The notes beneath the pieces were generated by a model that did not search any database, was not told the DNA's origin, and was given only the letters and a program-made list of their open reading frames with translations. The position numbers and the translations under genes are program-made. Positions 36,862 through 47,854 of a stretch of 64,000 bases of DNA are shown here, piece after piece. The number at the start of each line of letters is the position of its first letter. Position 1 is the stretch's first letter. Source of the DNA: Cadophora sp. MPI-SDFR-AT-0126 (Eukaryota > Ascomycota > Leotiomycetes > Helotiales > Ploettnerulaceae); contig JAGMVK010000011.1 of assembly GCA_020747065.1 (NCBI GenBank), forward strand, positions 1,736,001 through 1,800,000, in the 5' to 3' direction.

Positions 36862-38415
36862 TCATGGTATCCAAGTCAAGACCACAACGCTGTCTCTCGG
36901 GTCATCGTCAACCTTGGGTGTCTTGCCCTCAGAGTACCACCTCTCGTCGCTCCACCGCTTGAGATACACCTGCTTGACTCTCCCGTCGCCCTCTTTCCTC
37001 GCTCCGAGAATCTCCCAGCTCTGCTTCCTGCCGGTTTTAAGCAGGGATTTACGTAGCGACCCGAAGTAGTAGCTGAAGACCACCTCGGCGCCAGCTTCTC
37101 CTGCATCATGCTGGCCCCAGTCGAAGGTCTCTTCCATCTGGAGAGGATCGAAGTCGATTCCTTGAGGGTAATGGGCTACGGAGAAGCCGTTGGAGATGAT
37201 GAAATCATCTTTGAACTGGAAGCGTTGAAACACGCATTCTTCTCCACAAGCATCAGCCACAACATGTGTCATAGCTGGGTTTGCACGATGCCACGACTTG
37301 AAGTGATGGAGGGAATGGAATAGATTCCCAGATTCGTAGATTCCAGCAGGGTCCCCAAACTGGTCATGCTGGTGGAGAGAAGGCAGGTAGGTGAGTGTGA
37401 GGCTCGAATGGGCCTGAAGACAGTTATAAAGAAGCCTGTCTCCCTGGTCCGAATCAAGCACGTATTTCCCAGTTTCATTATTCTTTTCCAAGCATGGCGC
37501 CTCGACAATCTGCTTCGCAGATGGAGCAGTCAAAACAATTCCTCCTCCGCCATAAGCAAACGGTGCCCGGTTCCTGATCAACCAATCTGCGCGCTCGGTG
37601 AAGGTGCCGATATAGTATGGCTTGGCTGGATTGTAGCGGGAGAGGGTTTTCCGGAAGTTGGAGATAACGGGGAAGAAAGTATCGTCGTCGATGAGAACAA
37701 AGTATTTGCGATTCGGGCGCGTGGGGTGGTTATACATCATCTGTACAAGATCCACGTATCTGCCAGCCATATCCAGCTCCTTATTCGAGGCAAGGACTGT
37801 GGCATTGATTCCCACATCCTCCAGAGTCTTGGCTGCCTTCGCAATGTTATCATCTGTGGTATCGAAGAGCGCCAGAATGAGTCCAGCGCCATTGGATTGT
37901 CCGTTCCCATCTGTCAACCATCTCTTCCATTCCTCAATCGGGGAGGTTTTCGGGTCTGTGAAGCGGCCGTAGGTTGTGGATGCAGCGAATAGCATATCAG
38001 ATACATCGACCTGATCTGGACGCGGCGATTGCTTGATATGAAGATCTACAATCTTGCCAGCGGGGAAGACAGACTCTTTAGTGATGGTGATATTCTTGAA
38101 AGATGTTGGGAAGAGCTCCTGATCGATTTCCGTAATCGACTTGCGCTCCCGCGCATCCGGGACGTATCGCATAGTTCGCGAGGCATATTCAATCTGCGGA
38201 CCGACCTTGTTATCCTTCAGCAGCTTCTTGACGTAGGAGAGATCATCGACGCCATTGCTGGAGTATGGAACTCCTGGCTCTGCGAACCCGCCGGTAAATG
38301 TGGGATGGAACCACGCGGCAACGAGGAAGAAAAAGGCGACTGCGAGCCACCGGTGCAGCGGAGTTCGTGGTAACATATTACTAGGCGAACAGGTAGTATT
38401 CAACAAAGAAGACAT
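36862..38415 (-). CDS. Type II membrane glycosyltransferase (Fringe / GT31-like)
   Basis: Single exon, 517 aa. A short cytosolic N-terminus (with a second in-frame ATG at 38376) is followed by a signal anchor WLAVAFFFLVAAWF (about residues 23-37) and a lumenal catalytic domain. The DxD-type motif appears as LIDDDTFF, preceded by RKYFV. Downstream, GGGGIVLTAPSA and the acidic DSDQGDRLLYNC segment match the Fringe-like (DUF604/GT31) group. It probably transfers a sugar in the Golgi; donor and acceptor are unknown. Conserved Cys residues (ACGEECVF) suggest disulfides in the lumen. It is convergent in space with no close neighbour, about 1.6 kb from swc2. Confidence 0.9.
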   Translation of the reverse strand: MSSLLNTTCSPSNMLPRTPLHRWLAVAFFFLVAAWFHPTFTGGFAEPGVPYSSNGVDDLSYVKKLLKDNKVGPQIEYASRTMRYVPDARERKSITEIDQELFPTSFKNITITKESVFPAGKIVDLHIKQSPRPDQVDVSDMLFAASTTYGRFTDPKTSPIEEWKRWLTDGNGQSNGAGLILALFDTTDDNIAKAAKTLEDVGINATVLASNKELDMAGRYVDLVQMMYNHPTRPNRKYFVLIDDDTFFPVISNFRKTLSRYNPAKPYYIGTFTERADWLIRNRAPFAYGGGGIVLTAPSAKQIVEAPCLEKNNETGKYVLDSDQGDRLLYNCLQAHSSLTLTYLPSLHQHDQFGDPAGIYESGNLFHSLHHFKSWHRANPAMTHVVADACGEECVFQRFQFKDDFIISNGFSVAHYPQGIDFDPLQMEETFDWGQHDAGEAGAEVVFSYYFGSLRKSLLKTGRKQSWEILGARKEGDGRVKQVYLKRWSDERWYSEGKTPKVDDDPRDSVVVLTWIP

Positions 38416-40004
38416 GCCATTGAACTATGTGGTGGAGGTAAGGGCCCAGGGAAAGGGAGTCTGGTGTTGAGAAAATAAAAAAATAAGGACGTTAGGTCGA
38501 GAATCTCCGATAGGGGTCGGTCTTGGCAGATTACGCCGCCCCAAGTGGAAAGGTTAAGATGGAGCCGAATGACATTTGATGTACACAGCCTCATCGCAAT
38601 ATAAATGGGAAGACGATTCCATGTGACAATAAGCTTGATCTGAAGTTCATGACAATGCTACGAGAGAATTTACGACTTTTGAAATTGACCTGATATCTCA
38701 ATCCAGACTTCTTTGAAAATGTCAGCCTTCCATCTAGGAGCAAGTCTAGCTTGAACCCCAACGGCATTGCGTCAGGGGGATCCAGCCTTCAGATTCAAAA
38801 ATCGGAAGCTTATTAATCACCATTCTACCCTTTTATTAGGCGAGAGGAATAATAAATCTCCTATTCGAGTTCAATCCTCAGGCCGATGCTTTGTTCTCCC
38901 TTCGGCTCGGGAACTTCTCTTTTCAGGGGTCGACCAAAACAAAGCCATGGATCAGATCTAACATCCATGCCGGCCCGTAGAAACACGGGAATTATTCTCC
39001 TAACCTGTCCTCCCAGCATTTTGCTTTTGCCCTCTCTCCCTTGTCTCGGTGCTGGTTCGGTGCCTGCCCATCCCTTTCTGTTTCGCAAGACGCACCCTGA
39101 GTCTTTCCAGGCTTCAGGGCTTCAAGCCACCTCCCTGGTCCCGTTGATTGACATCCAATTTGCAGAGTTTTCACCCTCTCTTCAATGCCCCCTCTGTCTC
39201 AGGACGTATTCTGCCATGCCATGCTATGCCATGCCTCGCGAATTGCCTGTATGGGCGCGAGTAGGGTAGGGCAAGACAAGGAAGGGTAGGGCATCAAATC
39301 CAAGAACCTGGATGGATTGGAGGCAGAGAAAGTTGACTCACACACCATACACCGACTCCTTCAGCCGTGCATGGCCCATCCAAACAAAACAACTACAATC
39401 GTGCTTCTCATCCTGTTTGTCTTCAGATGGGTCTCCAAAAGGCCGTTCTCCATCGCCAAGTGGCCAGCCCAGATGCAGCGCCTCACTGCGAACTTCATGA
39501 TTGGGAGAATGTGCCTCTTACGCTGGGCTGCAAGCTGCAATCAAGCGGACCGTTCAGGCCCAATTCAAAGGGCTATCCTGGTCGTTACACCAAGCAGAGC
39601 TCCCGCTTCCGCTGCACGCTGCTGTGTCTCTCGGGCGCTACTGTTTGCCGTATGAGTATTGGCTGGATCGCGATGCGCCATGCAGACAGATAAGAGTATC
39701 AAATGCGTTACGATGTGCGATGCGATGGATGGCACTTTTTTCCCCTTCCTTCCTACCAAGCGGTGTACTGTATAACACACGTGTCACATCATATCAGGAG
39801 CCTCCTGGACCCAGAACATGCTCTGTGACGTAAATTTTACATTTTCGATCTTTCTATTTATGCATCCTTCTCACCAGAATGTTTTTGTTGTGAGCCCTAC
39901 TGCACCACGGTTGGCTCGCTTCGACTTCGACTCTGCTCGTCTGTCTAGAAGTACATATTCATACAGGTCATACAATCATACAGTCATATTCTTCCTCCTC
40001 AGCC
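38416..40004. other. 1.6-kb intergenic region
   Basis: Upstream of the glycosyltransferase and downstream of swc2 (both on the minus strand). Frames near 38886-39269 and 39317-39693 are short and unsupported. Several inverted or direct GCCATGCCATGC strings lie at 39212-39235. Confidence 0.4.
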
Positions 40005-41940
40005 TCATTGGGCTGCAGTGCTTCCGCCCGTGCTTGTGCTTGTGCTTGGATCAGGATTTGTAACTACTGCCTCTGATCGAGGTGCATTTGGGTTCCGGAA
40101 GCGCTCCGGAACACCCCTCGCCGAATATGTGGCCGTGCCGACATATGCTCCTACCAATCGGCTCCACTTGTACTCACTCTTCTTCAGCTTCTGGATTTCT
40201 TTGTAGGCATACGAGTTATAGTATGGAAGACCCGTGTGTGGATCTCGATATCGAGCCGGGTGACCAGTGATAACACAGATCTCATGGGAGTGTTTGGATC
40301 CTGAGTACATTAGGGCTGCAGGTTAAGCGAGAGACGGTAAACTTACTTGGAGCTTTGACGAACTTTCTGCCAAAGATGATTTGGGTTTGTATGTTCTTGT
40401 CCTTGATGGCGGTCTCGTCGAAGTTCTCAAGAATAAAGTAGTTGCAAGCAGCGTGCTCAACCTTTGGAGGTAAGTCTTCTGGAGGAGGCTGCTCAACGAC
40501 TGGAGGAGGCGTTGGGACTGAGAATGGTGGTGGAGGAGGAGGATATGTTCCAAATCCAGGTAAGGGCGTAGATCCATCAAATGCCGGCGAAGACATCATG
40601 TAGGGGCGGTGAAGTGCATTTGGAGGAAGTGGTGGAGCACTGAGGGGTAGTCCGGCGGGAGGGGCAAGGACAGAGGAGTATGGCGGGGCACTCATTGGAA
40701 AGCCTGCTGGAGGAGCTAGAACTGATGAGTTTGGTGGACCTGGCGATGGAATATATCTGGGAGAGGGAACCGTTGGTGGGAATCGCATCTCGTGTGTAGG
40801 GGCTGTCACTGGTGTAGCTTCTTTTGTTATGACTGGGCTAGGCTCTTTGTTGATGGTCGTGTTCGAGGTTGGTTGTTTATCCTCGTCAACATTCGAGCTG
40901 AGAGCTGTGGATGGTCTCAAAGGTTCTTCTGTCGATGCTGCAGTTTCCTTCTTGTCTTCCAATTTCATCGGTCCCGCAGCAACAGATCCAGTCTCGGATT
41001 CTTCCAGCTCAGCAGCCTTCCGCTTTTTTGACGGCTTCTCCTTCTCCTCAATAATCAGATTCTTCCCTACCTGCTTCAACTTCCCATCAACCCATTCTCC
41101 CACACCGCTCCACCAAGTAATGACTGGTCCCTCCAGAACCCTATTCTTTAATGCAGCCAGCTTCGCTAGTTGCTCTTCCTCTCTCTGTTGCTCAGCCTCC
41201 TCCCATCTAGACAAACTTTTCGCGTTACTCCTCTCCACCCGAGCAGCCTCCTTCAACCGATCCTCTTGTGTCATGGCAGGTTTCTTAGCAGCCTCTTTCG
41301 CCTTCGCCGCTTTCTCCATCTGCCTCAACTGATTCAGCCTCTTGATCTCGCGGTCCACCATCTGCGCATGAAGTTGCTGCTTGCTCTCCTTTGTAGTCCC
41401 TCTCGCAGAAGCTCTCGTAGGTGCCTCATCCGCCGTAGGAAGCCATGAAGCCCGTTCGGATTTCTTTTTGGGTCGTGGTGGAGGAGGCGCCTGGCTGACC
41501 GTCGGATCAATCTTGACTCTCTTCTTGAAGCCCTTCGGCATGCCTCTGTCGAGTTTGCGTTTCTTCGCCTTCTCCACCCTCGCCTGTTTCTGTAGCTCCT
41601 TCTCCCCCTCCAAATCATCGTCTCCAGCAGCTGGTCCTTGATCTTCATCGTCGTCCGAAGAGTCCATCTGCACATCGGAATCTGCCTCTGCATCTGAGAA
41701 GCCCACATCGTCGTCAGCCTCGGCGAATAGCAGCTCCAATTCGTCATCTTCCTCTTCTTGTTGTAACAGGCTGTGCATTCGATTTCCTGCTGTAGACCTC
41801 TTCTCACGAGTCGTAGCTAGCCATTCTACCTCCTGCTGACCATCATCCTCGCTGTCGCTACCACTTCCACTCCCAGAGGCCGATTCTTCCTCCGTTCGCG
41901 CCGGAGTGTCCTGCATGGTGGTATCTTCGTCTTCAGCCAT
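40005..41940 (-). CDS. swc2: SWR1 complex subunit Swc2/Vps72 (YL1 family)
   Basis: Exons complement(40005-40300, 40347-41940), 629 aa; the 46-nt intron is in phase. The N-terminal YL1 domain has the WLATTREKRSTAGNRM segment followed by a very acidic block (DDELELLFAEADDD and DSSDDDEDQG), which binds H2A.Z-H2B. Next comes a basic stretch (PKGFKKRVK), long charged helices, and a Pro-rich linker of about 130 residues. The C-terminal YL1_C domain is CVITGHPARYRDPHTGLPYYNSYAYKEI. It helps SWR1 deposit H2A.Z. The linker carries two near-copies of SSVLAPPAGxPxSAPP. It is divergent from rcf1 with only 268 bp between starts. Confidence 0.95.
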
Positions 41941-42208
41941 CGCCGCGAGTCCAGTCGAAAGCCCTGTCTCTTAATTAATGATCCAAGATTGACAAACCAA
42001 AATGGGCATGATGGCGCGTGGTTGTCAATTTAGATGTCGAGGGGGAAAACACTTGCAGGGGACCCTACAGAAGTGGATCTCGCCGGATCAACATCCGACA
42101 GGGATATTGTTCCGGGCGCCGATTACCTCACCATTTCCCCCCGAACGATTTCTGAAGTTATTGAAGCTTAGGAGTGCAATCTTTGAATCCTAAACATACA
42201 ATTTCACA
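41941..42208. promoter_or_regulatory. Compact bidirectional promoter, swc2 / rcf1
   Basis: Only 268 bp separate the two start codons, so regulatory sequence is shared. No strong TATA element was seen. Confidence 0.6.
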
Positions 42209-42928
42209 ATGTCGGGCACGCCGCTCCCGTCTTCTTTCGATGGCAATGCGTGCGTCTCCCCTGGCTTGCCAAGTTCCAGAATAAAGAGAGACCAGACAGG
42301 GACTAATTAGTTCACAGCGATTTCTACGAGGAGAACCGCTGGCAGAAGTTCTCGCGGCGATTGAAAGAGGAGCCTCTGATCCCATTAGGTACTATTGATA
42401 AATCCTCTTCTTTGGTCACGACCGATCTAATGAATCTATCAAGGTTGCGCCTTAACATGCTGGGCCCTCTACAATGCCTCACGCTCCATCCGCGCTGGCG
42501 ACTCCAACCGCACAAACCGCATGTTCCGCGCCCGTATCTATGCCCAAGGCTTCACTCTCCTCGCCATGATCGGAGGTAGCATGTATTGGCAGACGGACCG
42601 GCAGAAGCGCAAGGAATACGACCTTGTGATTGCCGAGAAGAAGGCTAAGGAGAAGAACGAAGCGTGGATTAAGGAGCTGGAGGCGAGAGATGAGGAGGAG
42701 AAGGAACTGAGGGCTGAGAGGCAGAGGAGGAGAGAACGTCTGGAGAAGAGGCAGGCTGCTTTGGGGGCGGATGGTAAGGAGAAGGTTAATGCGGACACGG
42801 GGGAGAAGAAGGGTGTTTTGGAGAAGGTTGTGGAGGAGGGGAAGGGTGCGAGTTCAGTGGTTGAGGAGGGAGAGAAGAGGAAGGGAGTCTTGGAATCGGT
42901 GTCTAGTTTGGTTTGGGGAAAGAAATAG
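42209..42928 (+). CDS. rcf1: Respiratory supercomplex factor 1 (HIG1 domain)
   Basis: Exons 42209-42249, 42318-42388 and 42444-42928, 198 aa. The HIG1 domain spans residues ~14-90. NRWQKFSRRLKEEPLIPLGC leads into a first membrane helix (CALTCWALYNAS). A conserved basic loop (RAGDSNRTNRMFRARIYAQG) precedes a second helix (FTLLAMIGGSMYW). The remainder is a Lys/Glu-rich coiled coil. Rcf1 sits in the mitochondrial inner membrane and stabilises complex III-IV supercomplexes and Cox3 assembly. The first two exons are very short (41 and 71 nt), as is common for this gene in fungi. It is convergent with the tul1-like gene at 173 bp. Confidence 0.95.
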
Positions 42929-43101
42929 TAGGAAGACTGTATATCTCTGCATGGTTGGCGTTTGGGACATGGAATTTAGCGGTTGTACACTATCAGGTGC
43001 ACAGGATGTAAAATCGCCAGTCAATCTTTTGAAACAAGCAGGTATTCTCTGTTTGCATTGATACCCCCAAACGCCGTACGCTCCCAATGCAAACATCTAC
43101 T

Positions 43102-45687
43102 TTACAAAGGTGGTAGTGCCTCCCTACAGATCGGGCATTGCAACCGAAACCTCATCCATCCTTCTAAACATGTACTGTGAAAGATGTGTTTGCATGGCGT
43201 GACCATGTACTGTCTTCTGGCCAACATCTCCACAACACTCCCAGCTGCGCCAGATGTGGAAACTCCGGCAGGTACAACTGGTACTTCGAGTAGTTGCATG
43301 CAGATGGCACAGTCAACACTCCTCGTATTGCCCTCTTTTTTGCTTCTACTCCCCATATCCTCGCTGGTGCGAACCCTTTCTAGAGTTGGTGATCCTGGAG
43401 TCTTTACAAGGCCTATCGGCAGCCCACCAGATTCCACATTATCCTCGCTTAATATTGGATGATAATCCCATCCCTCTTCATACCAGCTCTTTGGCAAAGC
43501 CCATCGGGGTCCGAGGATTTCCTGGCCCACGAGAACCAATATCTGTACCCAGACCCAGCCGGCTAGTAAACAGAATGCTTTCCAGTCTGTTTCTGCAAAT
43601 AGAATATTGTCTTCTCTCAAGTAGAAGTATGCAAATGGAAGAAGACGCAGGACAGATTGACCGATGATGAATTTCCATAAAAGACCTTTGCGGCAGTTCC
43701 GGATGACATTGCGACGAATTTGAGGCAGCCAGAAGGAGAAGTAGGTGAAGGATAGGATGTGTACATAGCCTGTACGGAAGGGTACAGACCATGAGATGGC
43801 AGATAGCGAGAGGAACAGGAGAAATGTGAGCATGAGAACGAATTTGATGTATGCTGCCCCGAAACTGGAAGTACTTCGTGGAGGTTGTGCCGCTGCCGGT
43901 CTGTTTGCTGTTGGAAGAAGAGGTGCTGCGGTAGCTGCAGTCATTCTTTCGGCGATTTCAGCATCGAGATCTTGATCTGATGGGATGATGATAGGTTCCT
44001 CGACTGGGCGAGCCGGAGCCGGAGCACGAGCTGGTGCAGGGTGCAACGCAGCATCAACGCCCGCAGCCGTGATGATGGGTGCTACGACTGGAGGTGTCCC
44101 AGCTGTGGGGGCTGGTCTGGGTGCTGGTCGTGATGCAGCTTCCGCTGCTAGCTGGGCACGTAATGCCTCTCTTCTTTCAGGTTCTTGGACGCTGTAGACT
44201 GCTGAGATGAATCTCACCCCAAGTGCGACAGACATCAACGCACTGAACGACGTCAGTAGAGCTGAGGGGAAAAGGTTTGGAGCAGTTGCGCTCAGTAGCG
44301 ACAAGCTTGAAAATAGTAGAGCATCTGCCATAAGCATCATAGCAATTGTATAAAGGCTGACCCGTCCAACAGTTGAAGGAGTAGATGCCTCCTTCGATTG
44401 CACCTTCAAAAGCAATATCTGTCCGAGCACCACGAATGCAAAAGCATGTAACCATTTCTGGATATCATGCAGAAACATCTCATGTTTCTTCCCCTTAAGA
44501 TGTGTCCCGTCTGCCGGTACAAAGGTTGGAGGTCCCATAGACTCGAGCATGAAGCCACAGTCAGGAGAAAATATCACGGTCGACATCTTCAAACTAGGAA
44601 CTACCGGAATGGGGGCGCCGTTTGGAAAACGAAGTTCTTGCTCAATTGCATCAATGACGCTCGCTGGGTCAAGCTGACCCTTAAGACTAGTCGGGGAAAG
44701 GTCCATTGGGTATACTTGAACGTAGACAACGTATTCACAGTGTGGGACGGGCATGGTGGCATCGCCTGGACTGTCTGGGCTAGACGACCATGGATTGCTG
44801 AGGTCGATCCAGATAGATTTCTCCAGGCCCTCAACTTCCCTTTCTAACGTCTTGTTGAGAAGCCGTTGGCTAGAGATGAACTGATCCAAGTTCAACGTGA
44901 GGTGAGGAAGACCAAAGACGCCCGAGAACTTCTCACTTGTGGTTGTCAGAAGCATCACACCCTGCGTTGGCCAGTGTACTCCATGCACTCTCATGTCCCA
45001 TCCATCGCCAGTACTACTCTCATCTTGGATAGTCAACGTAGCCGCTATCTCTCTCGCCACATTTGGAGAGTCGATAGATAACTTTGAGTCCTTTGGCATG
45101 TCTGGATACACATCTACTCCTCCTGCATCGCTTTCCTCGAGTCGAAGCATCATCTTTCCCTCTGTACCCGTTATATTCCTGGTCCAGTATTCGACATCCC
45201 GGAATGCCCAATCAATAACCGGGGAAGTTTCCGTCAGGTTCAAAGTTCTTGGTCTTGGATCTCCGTTTAAATCAGCCGTGTTCCTGACCCATTTGCCCTT
45301 GACGATGCCTGTAACGTTCCGGTACACATCACTGACGGCTCCATTGTTTCGTGTAGCTTCTTCAGTGAATTCCTGGCTTCTCTTCTTGAACGCGTCTAAC
45401 CTTTCCCAGGCATAATCATCTTCTTCTCTGAACCCAGTCAGATTCAAGTATCTTGCCGCCTCGAATCGCGATTTGTCCGCAGTCTTTGGAGAGAAGTCCT
45501 GCCACTTCGTACGGTTGAGGACATCAAGGGCATGGCGAAATCGACCAATTCGTTCGGCAGCATAATCGTGGGGAGACTGAAAACCCGCCGGCGCGCCTTG
45601 ATCTGGAGACGTGTACAGGAAGAAGAGTAGGATGATGATTAACACTACTCGAGCGTATTCCTGTGGCGGAGGCTGCTGTGTTGGCAT
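43102..45687 (-). CDS. dscA: RING-type E3 ubiquitin ligase of the Dsc complex (Tul1/Dsc1)
   Basis: Single exon, 861 aa. An N-terminal membrane anchor (VVLIIILLFFLY) leads into a large lumenal domain with several N-glycosylation sequons (NRT, NLT, NVT, NIT). About seven C-terminal membrane helices follow. These are interrupted by a long Ala/Pro-rich cytosolic loop (about residues 500-600) predicted to be disordered. The extreme C-terminus is a RING-H2 finger: CAICMQLL, then CKHIFHSTCLEGW and CPIC. In fungi the Dsc complex ubiquitinates membrane substrates at Golgi/endosomes and is needed for SREBP activation and low-oxygen growth. Other Dsc subunits are not in the window. Confidence 0.93.
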   Translation of the reverse strand: MPTQQPPPQEYARVVLIIILLFFLYTSPDQGAPAGFQSPHDYAAERIGRFRHALDVLNRTKWQDFSPKTADKSRFEAARYLNLTGFREEDDYAWERLDAFKKRSQEFTEEATRNNGAVSDVYRNVTGIVKGKWVRNTADLNGDPRPRTLNLTETSPVIDWAFRDVEYWTRNITGTEGKMMLRLEESDAGGVDVYPDMPKDSKLSIDSPNVAREIAATLTIQDESSTGDGWDMRVHGVHWPTQGVMLLTTTSEKFSGVFGLPHLTLNLDQFISSQRLLNKTLEREVEGLEKSIWIDLSNPWSSSPDSPGDATMPVPHCEYVVYVQVYPMDLSPTSLKGQLDPASVIDAIEQELRFPNGAPIPVVPSLKMSTVIFSPDCGFMLESMGPPTFVPADGTHLKGKKHEMFLHDIQKWLHAFAFVVLGQILLLKVQSKEASTPSTVGRVSLYTIAMMLMADALLFSSLSLLSATAPNLFPSALLTSFSALMSVALGVRFISAVYSVQEPERREALRAQLAAEAASRPAPRPAPTAGTPPVVAPIITAAGVDAALHPAPARAPAPARPVEEPIIIPSDQDLDAEIAERMTAATAAPLLPTANRPAAAQPPRSTSSFGAAYIKFVLMLTFLLFLSLSAISWSVPFRTGYVHILSFTYFSFWLPQIRRNVIRNCRKGLLWKFIIGQSVLRLLPFAYFYLREDNILFAETDWKAFCLLAGWVWVQILVLVGQEILGPRWALPKSWYEEGWDYHPILSEDNVESGGLPIGLVKTPGSPTLERVRTSEDMGSRSKKEGNTRSVDCAICMQLLEVPVVPAGVSTSGAAGSVVEMLARRQYMVTPCKHIFHSTCLEGWMRFRLQCPICREALPPL

Positions 45688-46937
45688 CGTGATGGCGCAA
45701 CAACCAGCGAAAGCTTCATCGTAACATGCTACGATGGCTTAATGATTTGCAGAGAAAGTTTGTGGAGTGATGGACGGAGTGAAGCTTGGAGACGTGGGGG
45801 AAGGCACTCAACAAGGCTGTCGGAGCTCGGAGCTTGACATGCAGCCTTGGACAACCGCCAGTCTTTCACCTCGCCACTAACTCATAAACAAAATCAACCA
45901 CAAGAGAGCACATATGATGCCGACAACTGAATTGCAAATTCCGGCAGAGATGTGCACAGAAGATAGATGGAGACTGTACGTCCATGAAACATATCTCAAT
46001 ACCACAACCATAAACGCCTTTGATCGTGGTCGGGGCATCGAAGTTCGCGACACAAAAGCACCTGAATAAGAAGGGCAAAGTATTGCTGGAGCTCTTCCTT
46101 TCACATATTTTTTTTTATATCTACTAACAATTACGGACTGATGCCATATATATTCCTAGCAAAACCGATGTATCGAGAGAATGGATCCTGTCAACAAGTT
46201 CGGTTCTGGAAAGGAGCAGCTTGACTGGTTCTCCTTTGCTACCTCTGGTATCCGACACAACTTTTGTATGCCATCAAGCCATCACAATGTCTGAGATACA
46301 GATGATCATGGTTCTTTTTCCAAGACCACTATGGCCTTTATCTGTTCGCTTTGCGTTACTCCTTTTCGTTGGTAGTGGTATCGGATCTGACGATGTGGAC
46401 GGTTGACTCTATGAAGCTCATGACTTTGAAAGCTGGGCCCCAGAAATGTGTTCTAGCAAGCCTCAATACTGCTTGATAGTGGATGCTCTGTTGTTTTGTT
46501 GCGTAGACTGCGTGTGTCTGCCATGTTTCGAGTTTTTAATATCTCTTCGTCAAACTTCATCGTACATGAGAGTCCCACCCTTCGAGACGACGAAGGCTAA
46601 ATTGGACTGTGGAAGTTGCAGCGATCGCCAGTCAAGAATTCATGGACCAAGCTCAAATGTTCCAACACGAGCTACCACTTACTGCATATCTCGGTCCCGG
46701 GCAATTGGCTACTGAGCTCGTTAGTTGGAGAGCGTCATATTATCCCCTCAATTGAACCGGACTATAATCCGACGTAGTACATCGTACCTCGTACCTGACG
46801 GGCACTTCCAGAACTTAAAATATTTGCGTAGTTTCCCTTCAGATATGAATAACATCATGTCCGCTCTTCCGTACGTACGTACTTTATAAGCTTCGTCCTA
46901 TAGATGTTCGATTTGGAAAGAAGCAAAAAGCATAATT
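45688..46937. promoter_or_regulatory. 1.25-kb divergent intergenic region
   Basis: Between the starts of the E3 ligase gene and the SDR-like gene. No coding region with support was found. A 9-nt T run lies at 46111. Confidence 0.4.
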
Positions 46938-47854
46938 ATGCCATCATTCATTGTTGTTGGAGCCTCATGCGGACTAGGAGTATGTTATCCTTGGTTCCAT
47001 TCTCACAGGGGCAATGGTAATGGAAGTCCATGATAGTTTGCATGGCTCCAATACCTGAGCAAAGACCCCAGGAACACGGTCATAGGACTCGTCCGAACGA
47101 CATCTGTTGTTGAGGAACGTCTTGCAGAAGAAGGGTTCTCCAATGTTCATATCCTACATGGAGACATGTCAGATCACCAGTCTCTGTCAGTTGCCGCATC
47201 TTCGACCTCATCAATCCTCCATGACGGAGCATTGGACATCATCATCGTCAACGGATACACCGCCATGAATGAAACGATGAAAATCTCTCCATCAGGATTT
47301 GCATCTGAACCCGATCTGCTTCATAAGGATATGCATGCCAGTCTCGATGTCAACGTCATTGGCGTGGTCAATTCTATCAATGCTTTCCTGCCCTTAATCC
47401 TTAGGGGTAGGGAGAAGAAAATCATCGTCATTTCGACCGGTGGAGCAGATCCTGAGCAAGCGGTCGCTATGAGCATTCCGTTCCAGTTTACCATGTGTGT
47501 CATGAAAGCGGCATTGAATATGGCAGTTGCCAAATTCGCAGCTGAGTTGAAATCACAAGATGTCAAAGTGTTGGCGTTATCACCTGGGGTGGTAGCTAAT
47601 GCAGAAGCTCCCCGTGAGTGATTCATTGCTTCAATGAGAACGATTTGGATTCTGATTTTCTGCTTGCAGCGTCTGCTGACGATATGGAATTCTTCACGAC
47701 CCTGCTCGGAACATTTAAGAAAGCATACCCCGACTGGTCAGGCCCTATGACACCATTGGAGAGTGTAGAGCATCAGATGAAAGTCATCGAGAACTTGACC
47801 AAAGAAGATACTGGCAAGTTCGTGAGCCATTGGGGCAATAAACAGTGGTTGTGA
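46938..47854 (+). CDS. SDR-fold protein lacking the catalytic tyrosine
   Basis: Exons 46938-46979, 47037-47613 and 47670-47854, 267 aa; all joins are in phase. It begins MPSFIVVGASCGLG, a cofactor loop of the classical SDR pattern, and continues through VIGLVRT, DMSD, and VNVIGVVNSI. Where classical members have YxxxK, the sequence reads MCVMKAALNMA: Lys is kept, but the residue four before it is Met instead of Tyr. A Ser (ISTGG) is present. Proline-glycine SPGVV follows as usual. It may be a non-enzymatic NAD(P) sensor, or catalyse by another residue. The C-terminal exon (ESVEHQMKVIENLT) is typical of csgA-like fungal SDRs. Confidence 0.85.

Noticed and set aside
43853..44197. Plus-strand Gly/Ala-rich frame inside the E3 ligase gene
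   Set aside because: It is the antisense shadow of the Ala/Pro-rich loop of the dscA-type protein.
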